64,000 nt of DNA from Heyndrickxia coagulans 36D1. Its GTDB lineage: Bacteria; Bacillota; Bacilli; Bacillales; Bacillaceae_C. Shown one piece after another: positions 34,279 to 42,778 of this stretch (its first letter is position 1; the number at the start of each line of letters is the position of its first letter). The stretch is taken from the NCBI RefSeq assembly GCF_000169195.2, contig NC_016023.1, positions 1,674,001 through 1,738,000 of the forward strand, in the 5' to 3' direction. The position numbers and the translations under genes were made by a program. The notes beneath the pieces were generated by a model. The model did no database searches and was not told the origin of the DNA. It worked only from the letters and a program-made list of their open reading frames with translations.

Positions 34279-35509
34279 ATGGGAGAAACGAAAAAAACGG
34301 ATGTGGTTGTTGTCGGCGCCGGGCCGGTCGGACTGGTGGCCGGCCTTGCTTTAAAAGAAAAGGGCATTTCGTCTGTTGTGATTGAAGCAGAACCGTATGG
34401 CAGGCCCCGCGCCGGAAGCAGGGCCATCTATTTGCACAATGCAACGTTAAAATTGCTTGAAGAAACATCAAAAGGGCTAGGTTTTACATTGGCACGGAAC
34501 GGGATTATTTGGCCGGTGAAACGCACGCTTTATAAAGGCAAACAAGTGTATGTGCGCAACTACGGTGTGACCGACAACAAAGACCCGCATCATCTGCCGC
34601 ATTTTACATCGCTCCACCAGCATGAAATTGAAAAATATCTGTATGAGGCGTGTGTACATGCCGGCGTTGAATTTGTGTGGGGGGAACCGGTCCAAACCAT
34701 GGATATTTCAAAAAGCGGTGTCCGCTTGGTAACGGAAAACGGCAATGTATGGGAGGCGGAATATGTGATCGGCTGTGATGGCGCACGCTCGGTTGTCAGA
34801 GAACAGGCCGGCCTCCGGTTTGAAGGACCACGGACAGCGGATACATTTATTGTCGTCGATGTCAAGGAAGATCCGGACAATCCACTTCCACTAGAACGGA
34901 CTTTCCATTACCAGCACCCGGCTATGGGAGGACGAAATGTCATGTTTGTGCCGTTTAAAGACGGCTGGCGAATTGATCTCCAATTGCTTTCTTCCGACAA
35001 GCCGGAAGATTACATGGGCGTTGAAAATGTAAAAAAAATGGATGCCGAAAGTGATGGACCCTAAATATGCAGACAGCATTACATGGGTTTCTTCGTATCG
35101 TTTCCATCAGGTGGTCGTAAATGCATTTACGGACGAGCACCACCGTGTTCTGTTGGCAGGAGAAGCTGCCCACCTGTTTGCTCCATTTGGCGCGCGCGGC
35201 CTGAATTCCGGTGTGCCGGATGCCGTGATTGCTGTCCGCGGCATTGAAAAGGCGCTTTCCGCTTCTTCCGAGGAGGAAAGAAAAGCAGCCATCGCCGCAT
35301 CTGCCAAGGAACGCAGAATTGCCGCGCTTTGGAACCGGGACGGCTCTTCAACGGCGTTACACCATTTGCAAGGGGATTCGCGCGAAATGAATATGAAACG
35401 GGAAATTGCCGCATCGCTCGTTTCTGTCGTGCCGAGTATGGGGAGATGGCTGGACGAGGGGCCATATGGGCCGAAGTTCGGACCGCCAGAACTGACAACA
35501 AAATATTAA
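34279..35509 (+). pseudogene. FAD-dependent aromatic monooxygenase, frameshifted
   Basis: The first frame (to 35064) carries the FAD-binding GxGxxG motif in VVVVGAGPVGLVAGLALKEK, and the DG motif in YVIGCDGARSVVREQAG. The second frame (from about 35042) supplies the C-terminal FAD motif LLAGEAAHLFAPFGARGLNS. The switch is in the A8 run at 35031-35038: with seven A's the frame reads KKWMPKVMDPKYADS continuously. The full product would be about 409 residues, fitting single-component hydroxylases such as 3-hydroxybenzoate 6-hydroxylase or salicylate 5-hydroxylase-like enzymes that make gentisate. Whether the extra A is real decides whether the pathway works. Confidence 0.85.
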
Positions 35510-35535
35510 ATCTTCAGGCGAAAGGAGTGTGCACC

Positions 35536-36093
35536 ATGACGGTTGCCGAAGTCATCAGTGAAAAAAAGTACGGATCGCTTGCCCGATCTGTAAATGAGAT
35601 GATTGCACGCCTTGTCTCTGTTCCGTGGTACAGCAATGCCGGTAGGGAGAATCCGTATGCGGAGCAGAAAATAAAGGAATTTGCCGCCTGTTTCGGTACT
35701 CGGAAACTGGATGTGAAGTGGATCTCAAAAGAAAAACTGGGGGATACGGCTAAACAGCTTACATTTGAAGGATGTGAGCTATGGAATGTTTTAAAAGACA
35801 TTCCGGATCAATTAAAAGTAAAAATAGACGCTCAAGGCAAGGGGAAAATTTTGGAAGACGTTGTGTATAAAATGCCGGAAGCCATTTTTCACCGTACATT
35901 TGATCAGGCTTTTGCCATTTTCGGGGACCGGGAAACAGTACAATTTTTGATTGGGCATGCCCTGTACATCAGCTTGCTTTACTGCTTGTATGAACTGGCA
36001 GAAAAGGAAAACCCGGTTTCCTTTTTGCTGGACATTTTGGAAGCAGGCAATATTCCGCTTGGGCCGGATGGGAATATCTTTTATCTCGTCTGA
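35536..36093 (+). CDS. Unknown protein of the aromatic operon
   Basis: Protein of 185 residues from ATG 35536 behind AAAGGAG. Mixed helical sequence with no signal peptide and one moderately hydrophobic C-terminal segment (FLIGHALYISLLYCLYELAE). Residues around VPWYSNAGRENPYAEQKIKE and KMPEAIFHRTFDQAF look conserved in style. I do not recognise a family. It follows the monooxygenase after 26 nt and is the last gene before a terminator, so it probably serves the same pathway (for example as a ring-hydroxylation partner), without direct evidence. Confidence 0.75.
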   Translation: MTVAEVISEKKYGSLARSVNEMIARLVSVPWYSNAGRENPYAEQKIKEFAACFGTRKLDVKWISKEKLGDTAKQLTFEGCELWNVLKDIPDQLKVKIDAQGKGKILEDVVYKMPEAIFHRTFDQAFAIFGDRETVQFLIGHALYISLLYCLYELAEKENPVSFLLDILEAGNIPLGPDGNIFYLV

Positions 36094-36117
36094 TTTCTAG
36101 TGCTGGTTTGGGGATGG

Positions 36118-36190
36118 AAGGAACAGCAATTTGCATGGTGACTACTTTTACAGCAGGCAACAGAGCTGCGATATTTTGTTCATTTTATAC
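36118..36190 (-). repeat. MITE-like element, copy D (truncated)
   Basis: On the minus strand it reads TATAAAATGAACAAAATATC, then CTCTGTTGCCTGCTGTAAAA and CATGCAAAT, matching copies B and C. The other terminal repeat is missing. Confidence 0.65.
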
Positions 36191-36525
36191 AGATAAAATT
36201 CCGCCCGTTTTATGTGATGTGCCACTGTTCATCTGTTGACCTCCATGATTGTCATTTTCTCCCTTTCATCCCTATCCGTGTAAAAAATTTCGTGTTCTGT
36301 TACCGGGAAAAACCCGTCTTGCTTTCACTATTGCCCGTTCCCATTCCCAAACCAAGAAAAAGTTTGCTTTTTTTCTCAAGACGGGTAAAAATTCATATTT
36401 GCACATCCCCCCAAATCAGAAATCGCTTACAATTTTTATCAAAATAGAAAACTCTGTTCTCTATTTTGATTATATTTGAAGGTTTATCGCATAGCAAGTC
36501 TATTTTGTATAACAATCAGAAAAAA
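36191..36525. other. Intergenic DNA, nothing supported
   Basis: AT-rich sequence between the aromatic operon and the IclR terminator; short open frames have no ribosome binding sites. Confidence 0.4.
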
Positions 36526-36555
36526 CAAAATAGCAGGGGTTACCCTGCTATTTTG
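36526..36555 (-). terminator. Terminator after the second iclR
   Basis: CAAAATAGCAGGG and CCCTGCTATTTTG form a 13-bp perfect stem with a 4-nt loop; on the minus strand a T-run (TTTTTTCTG) follows. Confidence 0.85.
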
Positions 36556-36599
36556 ACATGCATATTGGACCAGCCAAGTGTTTTTCCGGGAGAATGCTT

Positions 36600-37385
36600 T
36601 TATTTGGAAGGGGTCACGGGATCCTCGCTGTATCCGAATGCCTGTGACACTTGAAATCCTGTCTTTTTAATGTCTGTGATAAATACCGCATCCTCCTCTT
36701 CCGCCGAGGGAATCTGTTCCGAGAAGCCGACAACCGCGATGGCGCCAAGCAAGGTTTTCTTATAATTAAAAACCGGGATGGCGATCGAGGAGACTGAAGT
36801 TAAAATCGGCTCTTTCGCAAAGGCGATTTTCTGTTTACGGACAGACCGGATTTCTTTTTCCAAATCCGCCTTCACGTTGTGGTCCAATTTTGCCGATTCC
36901 CGCTCCTTCCACTCCCCGATAGTGGCCTGATCCATAAAAGCGAGAAAAATTTTTCCGACAGCGGAAGCGAGCGGTGGAATGGTGCCAATTTGTGCCCCAA
37001 TATTAAACCCCGGATTGCTGTTGACAAGTTTGATGATCATCGGTCCCTCTGGCGTCCAGACTGCAAAAAGCGTGGAGCAGCGTGTTGCATGATTGAGTTT
37101 TTCGAGAAAAGGCACGACCCTGTCCAATACATTTTCCTGATCCACTGCAGCCATGCCGTATTCAATCAATTTTGGCCCGAATGTATAAAGGCCGGCGTCA
37201 TCTTTGTATAAAATGCCGAGTTGGACAAATGTATTTAAATATTTGTACAAATTGCTTTTTGTAATGCCGGTTAATTCCTGAATATCGGAGAATTTTAACG
37301 GCCTTCTTTGCTTTGACAGGGCATCCAGAATACTGTTCCCAACTTGGAGCGATTGAATGGTCGAGCCGTTTTTGATGATATCCAT
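36600..37385 (-). CDS. IclR-family regulator, copy 2
   Basis: Protein of 261 residues, paralogous to the IclR at 23996. Winged helix ILDALSKQRRPLKFSDIQEL and ITKSNLYKYLNTFVQLGIL; effector domain GPMIIKLVNSNPGFNIGAQI, GTIPPLASAVGKIFLAF and SSIAIPVFNYKKTLLGAIAV. ATG 37385 behind AGGAGG is preferred to the upstream 37424. It is divergent from the second FAH hydrolase gene, and a TTGACA-N18-TATCAT promoter lies in the shared intergenic region, the likely target. Confidence 0.9.
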   Translation of the reverse strand: MDIIKNGSTIQSLQVGNSILDALSKQRRPLKFSDIQELTGITKSNLYKYLNTFVQLGILYKDDAGLYTFGPKLIEYGMAAVDQENVLDRVVPFLEKLNHATRCSTLFAVWTPEGPMIIKLVNSNPGFNIGAQIGTIPPLASAVGKIFLAFMDQATIGEWKERESAKLDHNVKADLEKEIRSVRKQKIAFAKEPILTSVSSIAIPVFNYKKTLLGAIAVVGFSEQIPSAEEEDAVFITDIKKTGFQVSQAFGYSEDPVTPSK

Positions 37386-37490
37386 GAAAAGGCCTCCTAT
37401 AATTTTCAAAAAAGTGGCAGACAAAACCCATTATAGCATGGATCATGTTAACGTGTGTTTTATCGTTTGAAAAAATCAGAATAGAAAGTA

Positions 37491-37520
37491 TTGACAACCG
37501 AATCGTCTACCTTGTATCAT
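37491..37520 (+). promoter_or_regulatory. Promoter of gentisate module 2
   Basis: TTGACA (37491-37496), 18-bp spacer, TATCAT (37515-37520). Confidence 0.65.
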
Positions 37521-37653
37521 ATAAGTGAACATTGATTACTAATGTTATAATACGAAAAAGGGAAGAATGGATGCAAATGTTTGATTTGCCTTCCAATTCA
37601 ATATGCCCAACTAAAAATGTAACCGTGTACAAAATATGAATGGGGATGATGGG

Positions 37654-38601
37654 ATGAAACTTTTGACCTTCCGTTCTGAAGGTGTGGCCAGAATTGGCGC
37701 TTACGCAGATGGGCTTGCTGTAGATTTACATACGGCTTTTACGGCACTTTTGGAATCAAAGGGGAAACTCCGCGCCCGTCAGATTGCGGAAGCTTATATT
37801 CCAAATGATATGAACGGATTTCTAGAGGGCGGTAAAGAAAGCATGGAGTACGCAAAAGAAGCGGTGGACTATGCCTTGAAAGTAAAGACAGATAAAGAAA
37901 GGCGGCTTGTTTTTCCGGCTGAAGAAGTGAAACTGGAAGCGCCTGTACCGAAACCGGGGAAAATGATTTGCGTCGGGCACAACTACAAAGAGCATATTCT
38001 TGAAATGAAGCGGGAACTGCCTCCGTATCCGGTTGTGTTTGCCAAATTTGCAAATACGGTCATCGGGCCGCAGGATGATATTCCGTTCTTCCCGATCTCG
38101 GAGCAGCTGGATTACGAAGGGGAATTTGCTTTTGTCATCGGAAAAAAGGCAAGAAATGTTTCACAGGAAGAGGCACTCGACTATGTTGCCGGCTACACGA
38201 TTGTCAATGATGTCACGTACCGGGATATTCAGCGCAGAACATTGCAATGGCTTCAAGGTAAATCGGTGGACGGCACAGCGCCAATGGGGCCATGGCTTGT
38301 TACGGGTGATGAACTCACTGATCCGTCCGGCCTTGAAATGGTTGTTACTGTCAACGGGGAAGAAAGGCAGCATACGAATACAGCCAATCTTGTTTTCACA
38401 GTCCCATACTTGGTTGAATTTTTGTCAAACTTAATGACACTTGAACCGGGCGATGTCATTTTAACCGGAACGCCCGGGGGAGTCGGATTTGCCCGCGATC
38501 CGCAAGTGTTCCTGAAAGACGGGGATGTGGTCCGGATTGAAATTGACAAAATCGGTGCCCTTGAGAACAAAGTGAAAAAAACGACTGAGGTGATGGTGTA
38601 A
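37654..38601 (+). CDS. Fumarylacetoacetate hydrolase family protein, copy 2
   Basis: Protein of 315 residues with an N-terminal Rieske-like FAH_N portion and a C-terminal catalytic FAH domain: KMICVGHNYKEHILEM, the metal-ligand segment LDYEGEFAFVIGKKARNV, VTYRDIQRRTLQW, GTAPMGPWLVTGDEL and PGDVILTGTPGGVGFARDP. It hydrolyses fumarylpyruvate/maleylpyruvate or a related 2,4-diketo acid. It is longer than the paralogue at 23086 and may differ in substrate. ATG 37654 has GGGG 8 nt ahead. Its stop overlaps the start of the DinB gene (TAATG). Confidence 0.88.
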   Translation: MKLLTFRSEGVARIGAYADGLAVDLHTAFTALLESKGKLRARQIAEAYIPNDMNGFLEGGKESMEYAKEAVDYALKVKTDKERRLVFPAEEVKLEAPVPKPGKMICVGHNYKEHILEMKRELPPYPVVFAKFANTVIGPQDDIPFFPISEQLDYEGEFAFVIGKKARNVSQEEALDYVAGYTIVNDVTYRDIQRRTLQWLQGKSVDGTAPMGPWLVTGDELTDPSGLEMVVTVNGEERQHTNTANLVFTVPYLVEFLSNLMTLEPGDVILTGTPGGVGFARDPQVFLKDGDVVRIEIDKIGALENKVKKTTEVMV

Positions 38602-39098
38602 TGGCAATTCCGTATATGGAAAACGCAATCCGGTCTGTGCACAAATCGCTTGATCAGATCATTAAAACGGCGGAGGGGCTTTCCGAAGACATCATCCGCA
38701 AAAAACCGAGTGAAGAAGAATGGTCGATCATGCAAATCCTATGCCATGTCCTGGAAGTCGGGCCTTACTGGATGGGGGAAATTGAAAAAATCAAAGAAAA
38801 TCCGCAGATCAAATGGGGTCGCGGGCTGAACGACGAAGCGCGGCTTGAAGCCGTGAACACAACAGACAGCCAGTCCGTTTCAGAAGTTTTGGCGGGACTC
38901 CGCAGCTTAAAAACCGAGCTTTCCGGCCGGCTGGAAAAACTGGATGAAGACACCCTGCAGATCGAAGCGGAAAGCAAAAATCCGAACTTTGGGACCAAGC
39001 CGGTTTCGTTTATTGTCGATCACTTAATTGTCGAACATATTGCCAAACATTACGGGCAGATCAACCGGAATTTATCAAAATTTCATATTAATCAATAA
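38601..39098 (+). CDS. DinB-fold thiol-dependent enzyme, candidate maleylpyruvate isomerase
   Basis: Protein of 165 residues with the DinB/YfiT four-helix pattern and its metal-binding histidines His49 (ILCHVLE), His146 and His150 (EHIAKHYGQI). DinB-superfamily proteins of Bacillus include bacillithiol S-transferases, and actinobacterial mycothiol-dependent maleylpyruvate isomerase belongs to the same fold. The gene lies between an FAH hydrolase (1-nt overlap) and a gentisate dioxygenase, exactly where a maleylpyruvate isomerase would be expected, and no glutathione-type isomerase is present. A bacillithiol-dependent isomerase is therefore a reasonable inference; a detoxifying S-transferase is the alternative. 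Confidence 0.8.
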   Translation: MAIPYMENAIRSVHKSLDQIIKTAEGLSEDIIRKKPSEEEWSIMQILCHVLEVGPYWMGEIEKIKENPQIKWGRGLNDEARLEAVNTTDSQSVSEVLAGLRSLKTELSGRLEKLDEDTLQIEAESKNPNFGTKPVSFIVDHLIVEHIAKHYGQINRNLSKFHINQ

Positions 39099-39114
39099 AG
39101 GGGAGAAGATGAGG

Positions 39115-40227
39115 ATGGGAGAAACAACGGAATTTATGCAAAGCCAGATAGTAAAGGATTTTAACCGGGATTTGGAACAATATCACCTCGGGCCGCTTTG
39201 GGAAGCGATTCCCGCTATTATGAACCATGAACCGAAACCGCAGGCAGAAGCGTATTTGTGGAAATGGGACCTGATTTATAAAAAATTGATGGAATCTGCT
39301 GAAATTTTCACGCCGGAACGCGGAGGCGAACGCCGCGCCATTTATTTCCAAAATCCGGGGCTTACTTATCGTCAGCCTTGGAGTTGGGCTTCCACGACGC
39401 AAACATTGTATGCGGCGGCACAATTGATTTTGCCGGGTGAAAAAGCGCCTTCCCACCGCCATTCGCAAGGGGCGCTTCGGTTTATTACAAACGGGGAAGG
39501 CGCTTACACTATTGTCGAGGGCGAACGCATTTTTATGGAAGAAGGGGATTTTCTGATTACGCCGGCCGGTCTCTGGCACGGCCACGCCCATGTCGGGGAT
39601 AAGCCGATGATTTGGATGGATGCGCTTGACATACCGGTCATTTATTCGATGGGCGGAACGTTTTTCGAGCCGTACCCGGATCAGCTTCAACAACCGAAAA
39701 AACCGGATAACTTTACGTCAAGGCGCTATCAAGGCGGTATGGTGCGCCCGATTTCCGACCGCTATGCAAGTGTGGCGCCGCTTGCCGATTATAAATGGAG
39801 CCAGACGGTCAAAGCAATCGACGGGCTCAGCGCGTTTGAGCCTGATCCGTATGACGGCTATGCGGTTGAATACATCAATCCGTCAACTGGTGAAACGGCA
39901 AATGCAACGATTGCTTCGTGGATGCAGAAACTGCCGAAAGGATTCCATACGAAAGCGCACCGCCATACCCATGCGTCGATTTATAACGTCTTCCGCGGTT
40001 CCGGCTACAGCATCATTAACGGCGTCCGCTTTGACTGGTCAAAAGGTGATTATTTCGTCATTCCGAATTGGGCATGGCATGAGCATGTGGCATTGGAAGA
40101 TTCGTTCCTGTTCTCTTGTAGTGACCTACCAATCATGGAAAAATTCAACCTTGAAAAATCACAAGCGCTGGAAGAAAATAACGGCCACCAAACGGTGAAA
40201 GGGGAATTCAAACCGGTCCTGGCATAA
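39115..40227 (+). CDS. Gentisate 1,2-dioxygenase, copy 2
   Basis: Bicupin dioxygenase of 370 residues, closely similar to copy 1 throughout. Iron ligands in SHRHSQGALRFITNGEGAYT and LWHGHAH (cupin 1), and KAHRHTHASIYNVFRGSGY and AWHEHVA (cupin 2). The start at 39115 is 9 nt from AAGGGGAG and gives the same length as copy 1; ATG 39109 is also possible. First HHH of copy 1 is HRH here. It ends a four-gene run (FAH, DinB, dioxygenase) that could convert gentisate fully to fumarate and pyruvate. Confidence 0.93.
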   Translation: MGETTEFMQSQIVKDFNRDLEQYHLGPLWEAIPAIMNHEPKPQAEAYLWKWDLIYKKLMESAEIFTPERGGERRAIYFQNPGLTYRQPWSWASTTQTLYAAAQLILPGEKAPSHRHSQGALRFITNGEGAYTIVEGERIFMEEGDFLITPAGLWHGHAHVGDKPMIWMDALDIPVIYSMGGTFFEPYPDQLQQPKKPDNFTSRRYQGGMVRPISDRYASVAPLADYKWSQTVKAIDGLSAFEPDPYDGYAVEYINPSTGETANATIASWMQKLPKGFHTKAHRHTHASIYNVFRGSGYSIINGVRFDWSKGDYFVIPNWAWHEHVALEDSFLFSCSDLPIMEKFNLEKSQALEENNGHQTVKGEFKPVLA

Positions 40228-40466
40228 AAGTGCATTGGAAAATTTGGCACCGCTTCCATGAGATGAAGAAAAAAATCCATGGAAGCGAAGCTGAAAAAAT
40301 GGATGCCTATCCCGCAGGTTTGGGGCAAGCGGGACAGGGATCCGAACCGAAACTTCCGGAATTGAAAAGCAGGTGAATGGGGTGTTCCTGCTCCGTTGCG
40401 GGTCTGTTGATGGAGCAAAGCAACCTAACCTGCCAAACGCAAATACAACATAGCCGGCAACATGTC

Positions 40467-40496
40467 AAAAAGAGAGGCGGATCTGCCTCTCTTTTT
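40467..40496. terminator. Bidirectional terminator between gentisate module 2 and the Lnr-like operon
   Basis: AAAAAGAGAGGC and GCCTCTCTTTTT form a perfect 12-bp stem. A further 10-bp hairpin without T-run (CGCTTCCATG/CATGGAAGCG) lies near 40251-40287. Confidence 0.92.
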
Positions 40497-40503
40497 GCAA
40501 GAA

Positions 40504-41649
40504 CTATACAAAGTTATGGGTATTGCGGTTTCTGCTGAACTTGTAAATGGCAAACAGGAAGAAACAAAGCGCAAAGGCAATCAGGATCAAAATGTTTAAA
40601 TACAGGCTGCTGAGCGGATGGCCGGTTTGCAATTTGTCCAAGGTTTCCAATGTCCAGCGCTGCGGCAGAAAATCGGAAACTTTCTGCAGGGCTTTCGGCA
40701 TGATTTCCACCGGCCAGAAGCAGCCGGAAAGCATGCACGTCGGTACGGCGATTAAGGATTGCAGCGAGTTAAAAGCACTCCGGCTGTTTGACAGCGACAC
40801 CATCATTAAGGAAATGCCGGTTGAAATCCAGGCAAACAGGAACATGACGGCTGACAGCTGCCAGATGGAAAGATTCATCGTCATATGGAAAACATATTTC
40901 ATGGCCGCTGTGATCAATGCAATTTGAACCGCCATCACGATCAGGTTGCAAAGTACATTGGACAATACATACTTGCCCGCGCTGACCGGCGAAGACAATA
41001 GCCTGAAATACGTGCGGTTTTCTCTTTCGGCAAGAATCAGTTCAGACAAACTGAAGGCAGACATAAGCATAAACAGGATAAGCACGCCCATCGTCTGATA
41101 GGTTAAATCACTAGATTGGGAAAGATCCTGCAAATGAATGGTTTTCACTTTATAGGAAGCTTTTTGGAATTCATCATACATCGTTTGAAAAGTCTGTTCG
41201 TTTCCTGACGATACTTTGCTGATGGATACGATATGATCGATGTATTGATATAAATAGGATTGCACAAACTTTGTTACTTCTGCTCCTTTAATTGAAGCCA
41301 TCCGGATATGAGCAGGATTTCCGCTCCTGACACTTGCGGCAAACCCCTTTTCAAAAATGATGGCACAGTCAAGCTTTCCGTCTGCCAATTGGCTTTTCAA
41401 TTCGGATTGCGGAATAGCGGCCGTTTTGACATTGCCCAGCCCACTCAGGAAATGGGCCGTATCAGTGGCGATTTGGCTGTGATCCTTATCCACGATGCCG
41501 ACGTGAAGGGTTTTTACACCGCTCCCGCCGTATACAAGGAAAGCGATAAAAATACTGATAAAAGGCAACCCGATATAAAGGAGAACATTTCTTTTCTTTC
41601 GAAAGGTTTTGCTTAATGTGTTACGGACCAGCCATAAAACGTCTTTCAT
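40504..41649 (-). CDS. lnrN: ABC-2 permease, LnrN-like
   Basis: Protein of 381 residues. One transmembrane segment near the N-terminus (VLLYIGLPFISIFIAFLVYG), a large extracytoplasmic domain (about residues 45-190), then five hydrophobic segments. This is the half-permease layout of ABC-2 exporters such as Bacillus subtilis LnrN (YfiN). Its start overlaps the stop of the second permease gene. Together with the ATPase and second permease it should form an exporter for membrane-active compounds; in B. subtilis LnrLMN gives resistance to linearmycin and other polyenes. Confidence 0.85.
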   Translation of the reverse strand: MKDVLWLVRNTLSKTFRKKRNVLLYIGLPFISIFIAFLVYGGSGVKTLHVGIVDKDHSQIATDTAHFLSGLGNVKTAAIPQSELKSQLADGKLDCAIIFEKGFAASVRSGNPAHIRMASIKGAEVTKFVQSYLYQYIDHIVSISKVSSGNEQTFQTMYDEFQKASYKVKTIHLQDLSQSSDLTYQTMGVLILFMLMSAFSLSELILAERENRTYFRLLSSPVSAGKYVLSNVLCNLIVMAVQIALITAAMKYVFHMTMNLSIWQLSAVMFLFAWISTGISLMMVSLSNSRSAFNSLQSLIAVPTCMLSGCFWPVEIMPKALQKVSDFLPQRWTLETLDKLQTGHPLSSLYLNILILIAFALCFFLFAIYKFSRNRNTHNFV

Positions 41650-42764
41650 TACAAACCCTCCCTTTTTTGCAGTGCCGTTACAGAGATGAAAAGAATCAAT
41701 AGGGCAATGCCAAGATTTGCTGCAGCGACCGGGGTAGCGGCAGATAAATCATTGTTGTAAATGATTTTCGTAATCGCCTGATTGATCCATGTCAACGGCG
41801 AAAGGTCCATTACAGCCTGTAATTTGCCGGGGTTTTCAATTTTGAAGTAGGCACCGCCAAAAAATGCCGACAGCTGGATAAAAAGGTTTAAAATCGCTCC
41901 TGTGGCGGCAGACTTGCTGAATATACTGACGCCGATGCCGATGCTGACCGAAAGAATAATCTCTGTTAAAAGCACAAGGAATACGAGCGGAAGATGGTTT
42001 CCCCAATTCGCTTTGTAAACGACCTTGCTCACAATGATGATAAGTGCTATGCAAGCGGTATAAATGAGAACATCTGCGAAAAGCTTTCCGATAAAAATAC
42101 TGCTTTTTCTGACCGGGGCGGCAATGAGCCTGTCAGCTGTTTTCCGTGTCCGCTCCACTTGCATAAAAGCGCTCGATCCTAAAGATGCGTACAGGCAAAT
42201 CATTGTCGTGATCACGATCGCATAATAATCCATCGCGCCGGGCTCTTTATTCGGAAGAAGAGATTCCGTTTGAATGTAATTGTGTTTAATCTTTTCGAAG
42301 GCAGCCCCACTTTTTTCCGGCGCAGTTTTCATCACTTCTGCGGCAAGATTGTACTGGTCGGCAAAAGCCGAAAATACGCCTTCTAAAATACTGCCTTTTA
42401 TGCTGTTTCTTCCATTCGTATATAGCCGGATGCCATGGCCATTTAAAACGGCATATCCATCCGCATTGCCGAGCTTTACTTCTTTCAAGCCGTCCGTGTT
42501 TTTGCCGGCCTTTTCAAAATGGATATCCGATTTTTCCGCGTACTGTTGGAATGTATGGAAATAGGGTGCGGCATCTTTATTAAGGTCATTTTTGTACAAC
42601 ACGTGAATCTCGCCGACCGAAACCGTCTTGTCAAACGCATTCGAAAGGGCGGAACCGAGCACAAGCATTAAAACGAGCGGAAAGGCAAGCATAAATATAA
42701 GGGTGCGTTTGTTGCGGAATACGGTAATCACTTCTTTTTTTAAGATGTGCAGGATGCTTGACAT
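41649..42764 (-). CDS. lnrM: ABC-2 permease, LnrM-like
   Basis: Protein of 371 residues with the same architecture as its neighbour: N-terminal segment RTLIFMLAFPLVLMLVLGSA, an external domain of about 150 residues, and five further segments ending ALLILFISVTALQK. Its stop codon overlaps the lnrN-like start (TAATG). The two permeases are related but distinct, as in the B. subtilis lnr operon, suggesting a heterodimeric channel. Confidence 0.85.
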   Translation of the reverse strand: MSSILHILKKEVITVFRNKRTLIFMLAFPLVLMLVLGSALSNAFDKTVSVGEIHVLYKNDLNKDAAPYFHTFQQYAEKSDIHFEKAGKNTDGLKEVKLGNADGYAVLNGHGIRLYTNGRNSIKGSILEGVFSAFADQYNLAAEVMKTAPEKSGAAFEKIKHNYIQTESLLPNKEPGAMDYYAIVITTMICLYASLGSSAFMQVERTRKTADRLIAAPVRKSSIFIGKLFADVLIYTACIALIIIVSKVVYKANWGNHLPLVFLVLLTEIILSVSIGIGVSIFSKSAATGAILNLFIQLSAFFGGAYFKIENPGKLQAVMDLSPLTWINQAITKIIYNNDLSAATPVAAANLGIALLILFISVTALQKREGL

Positions 42765-42778
42765 CGCGTTTTTCCTCC

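Noticed and set aside
39620-40198. Plus-strand gene of 192 codons
   Set aside because: It is an out-of-frame shadow of the second gentisate dioxygenase.
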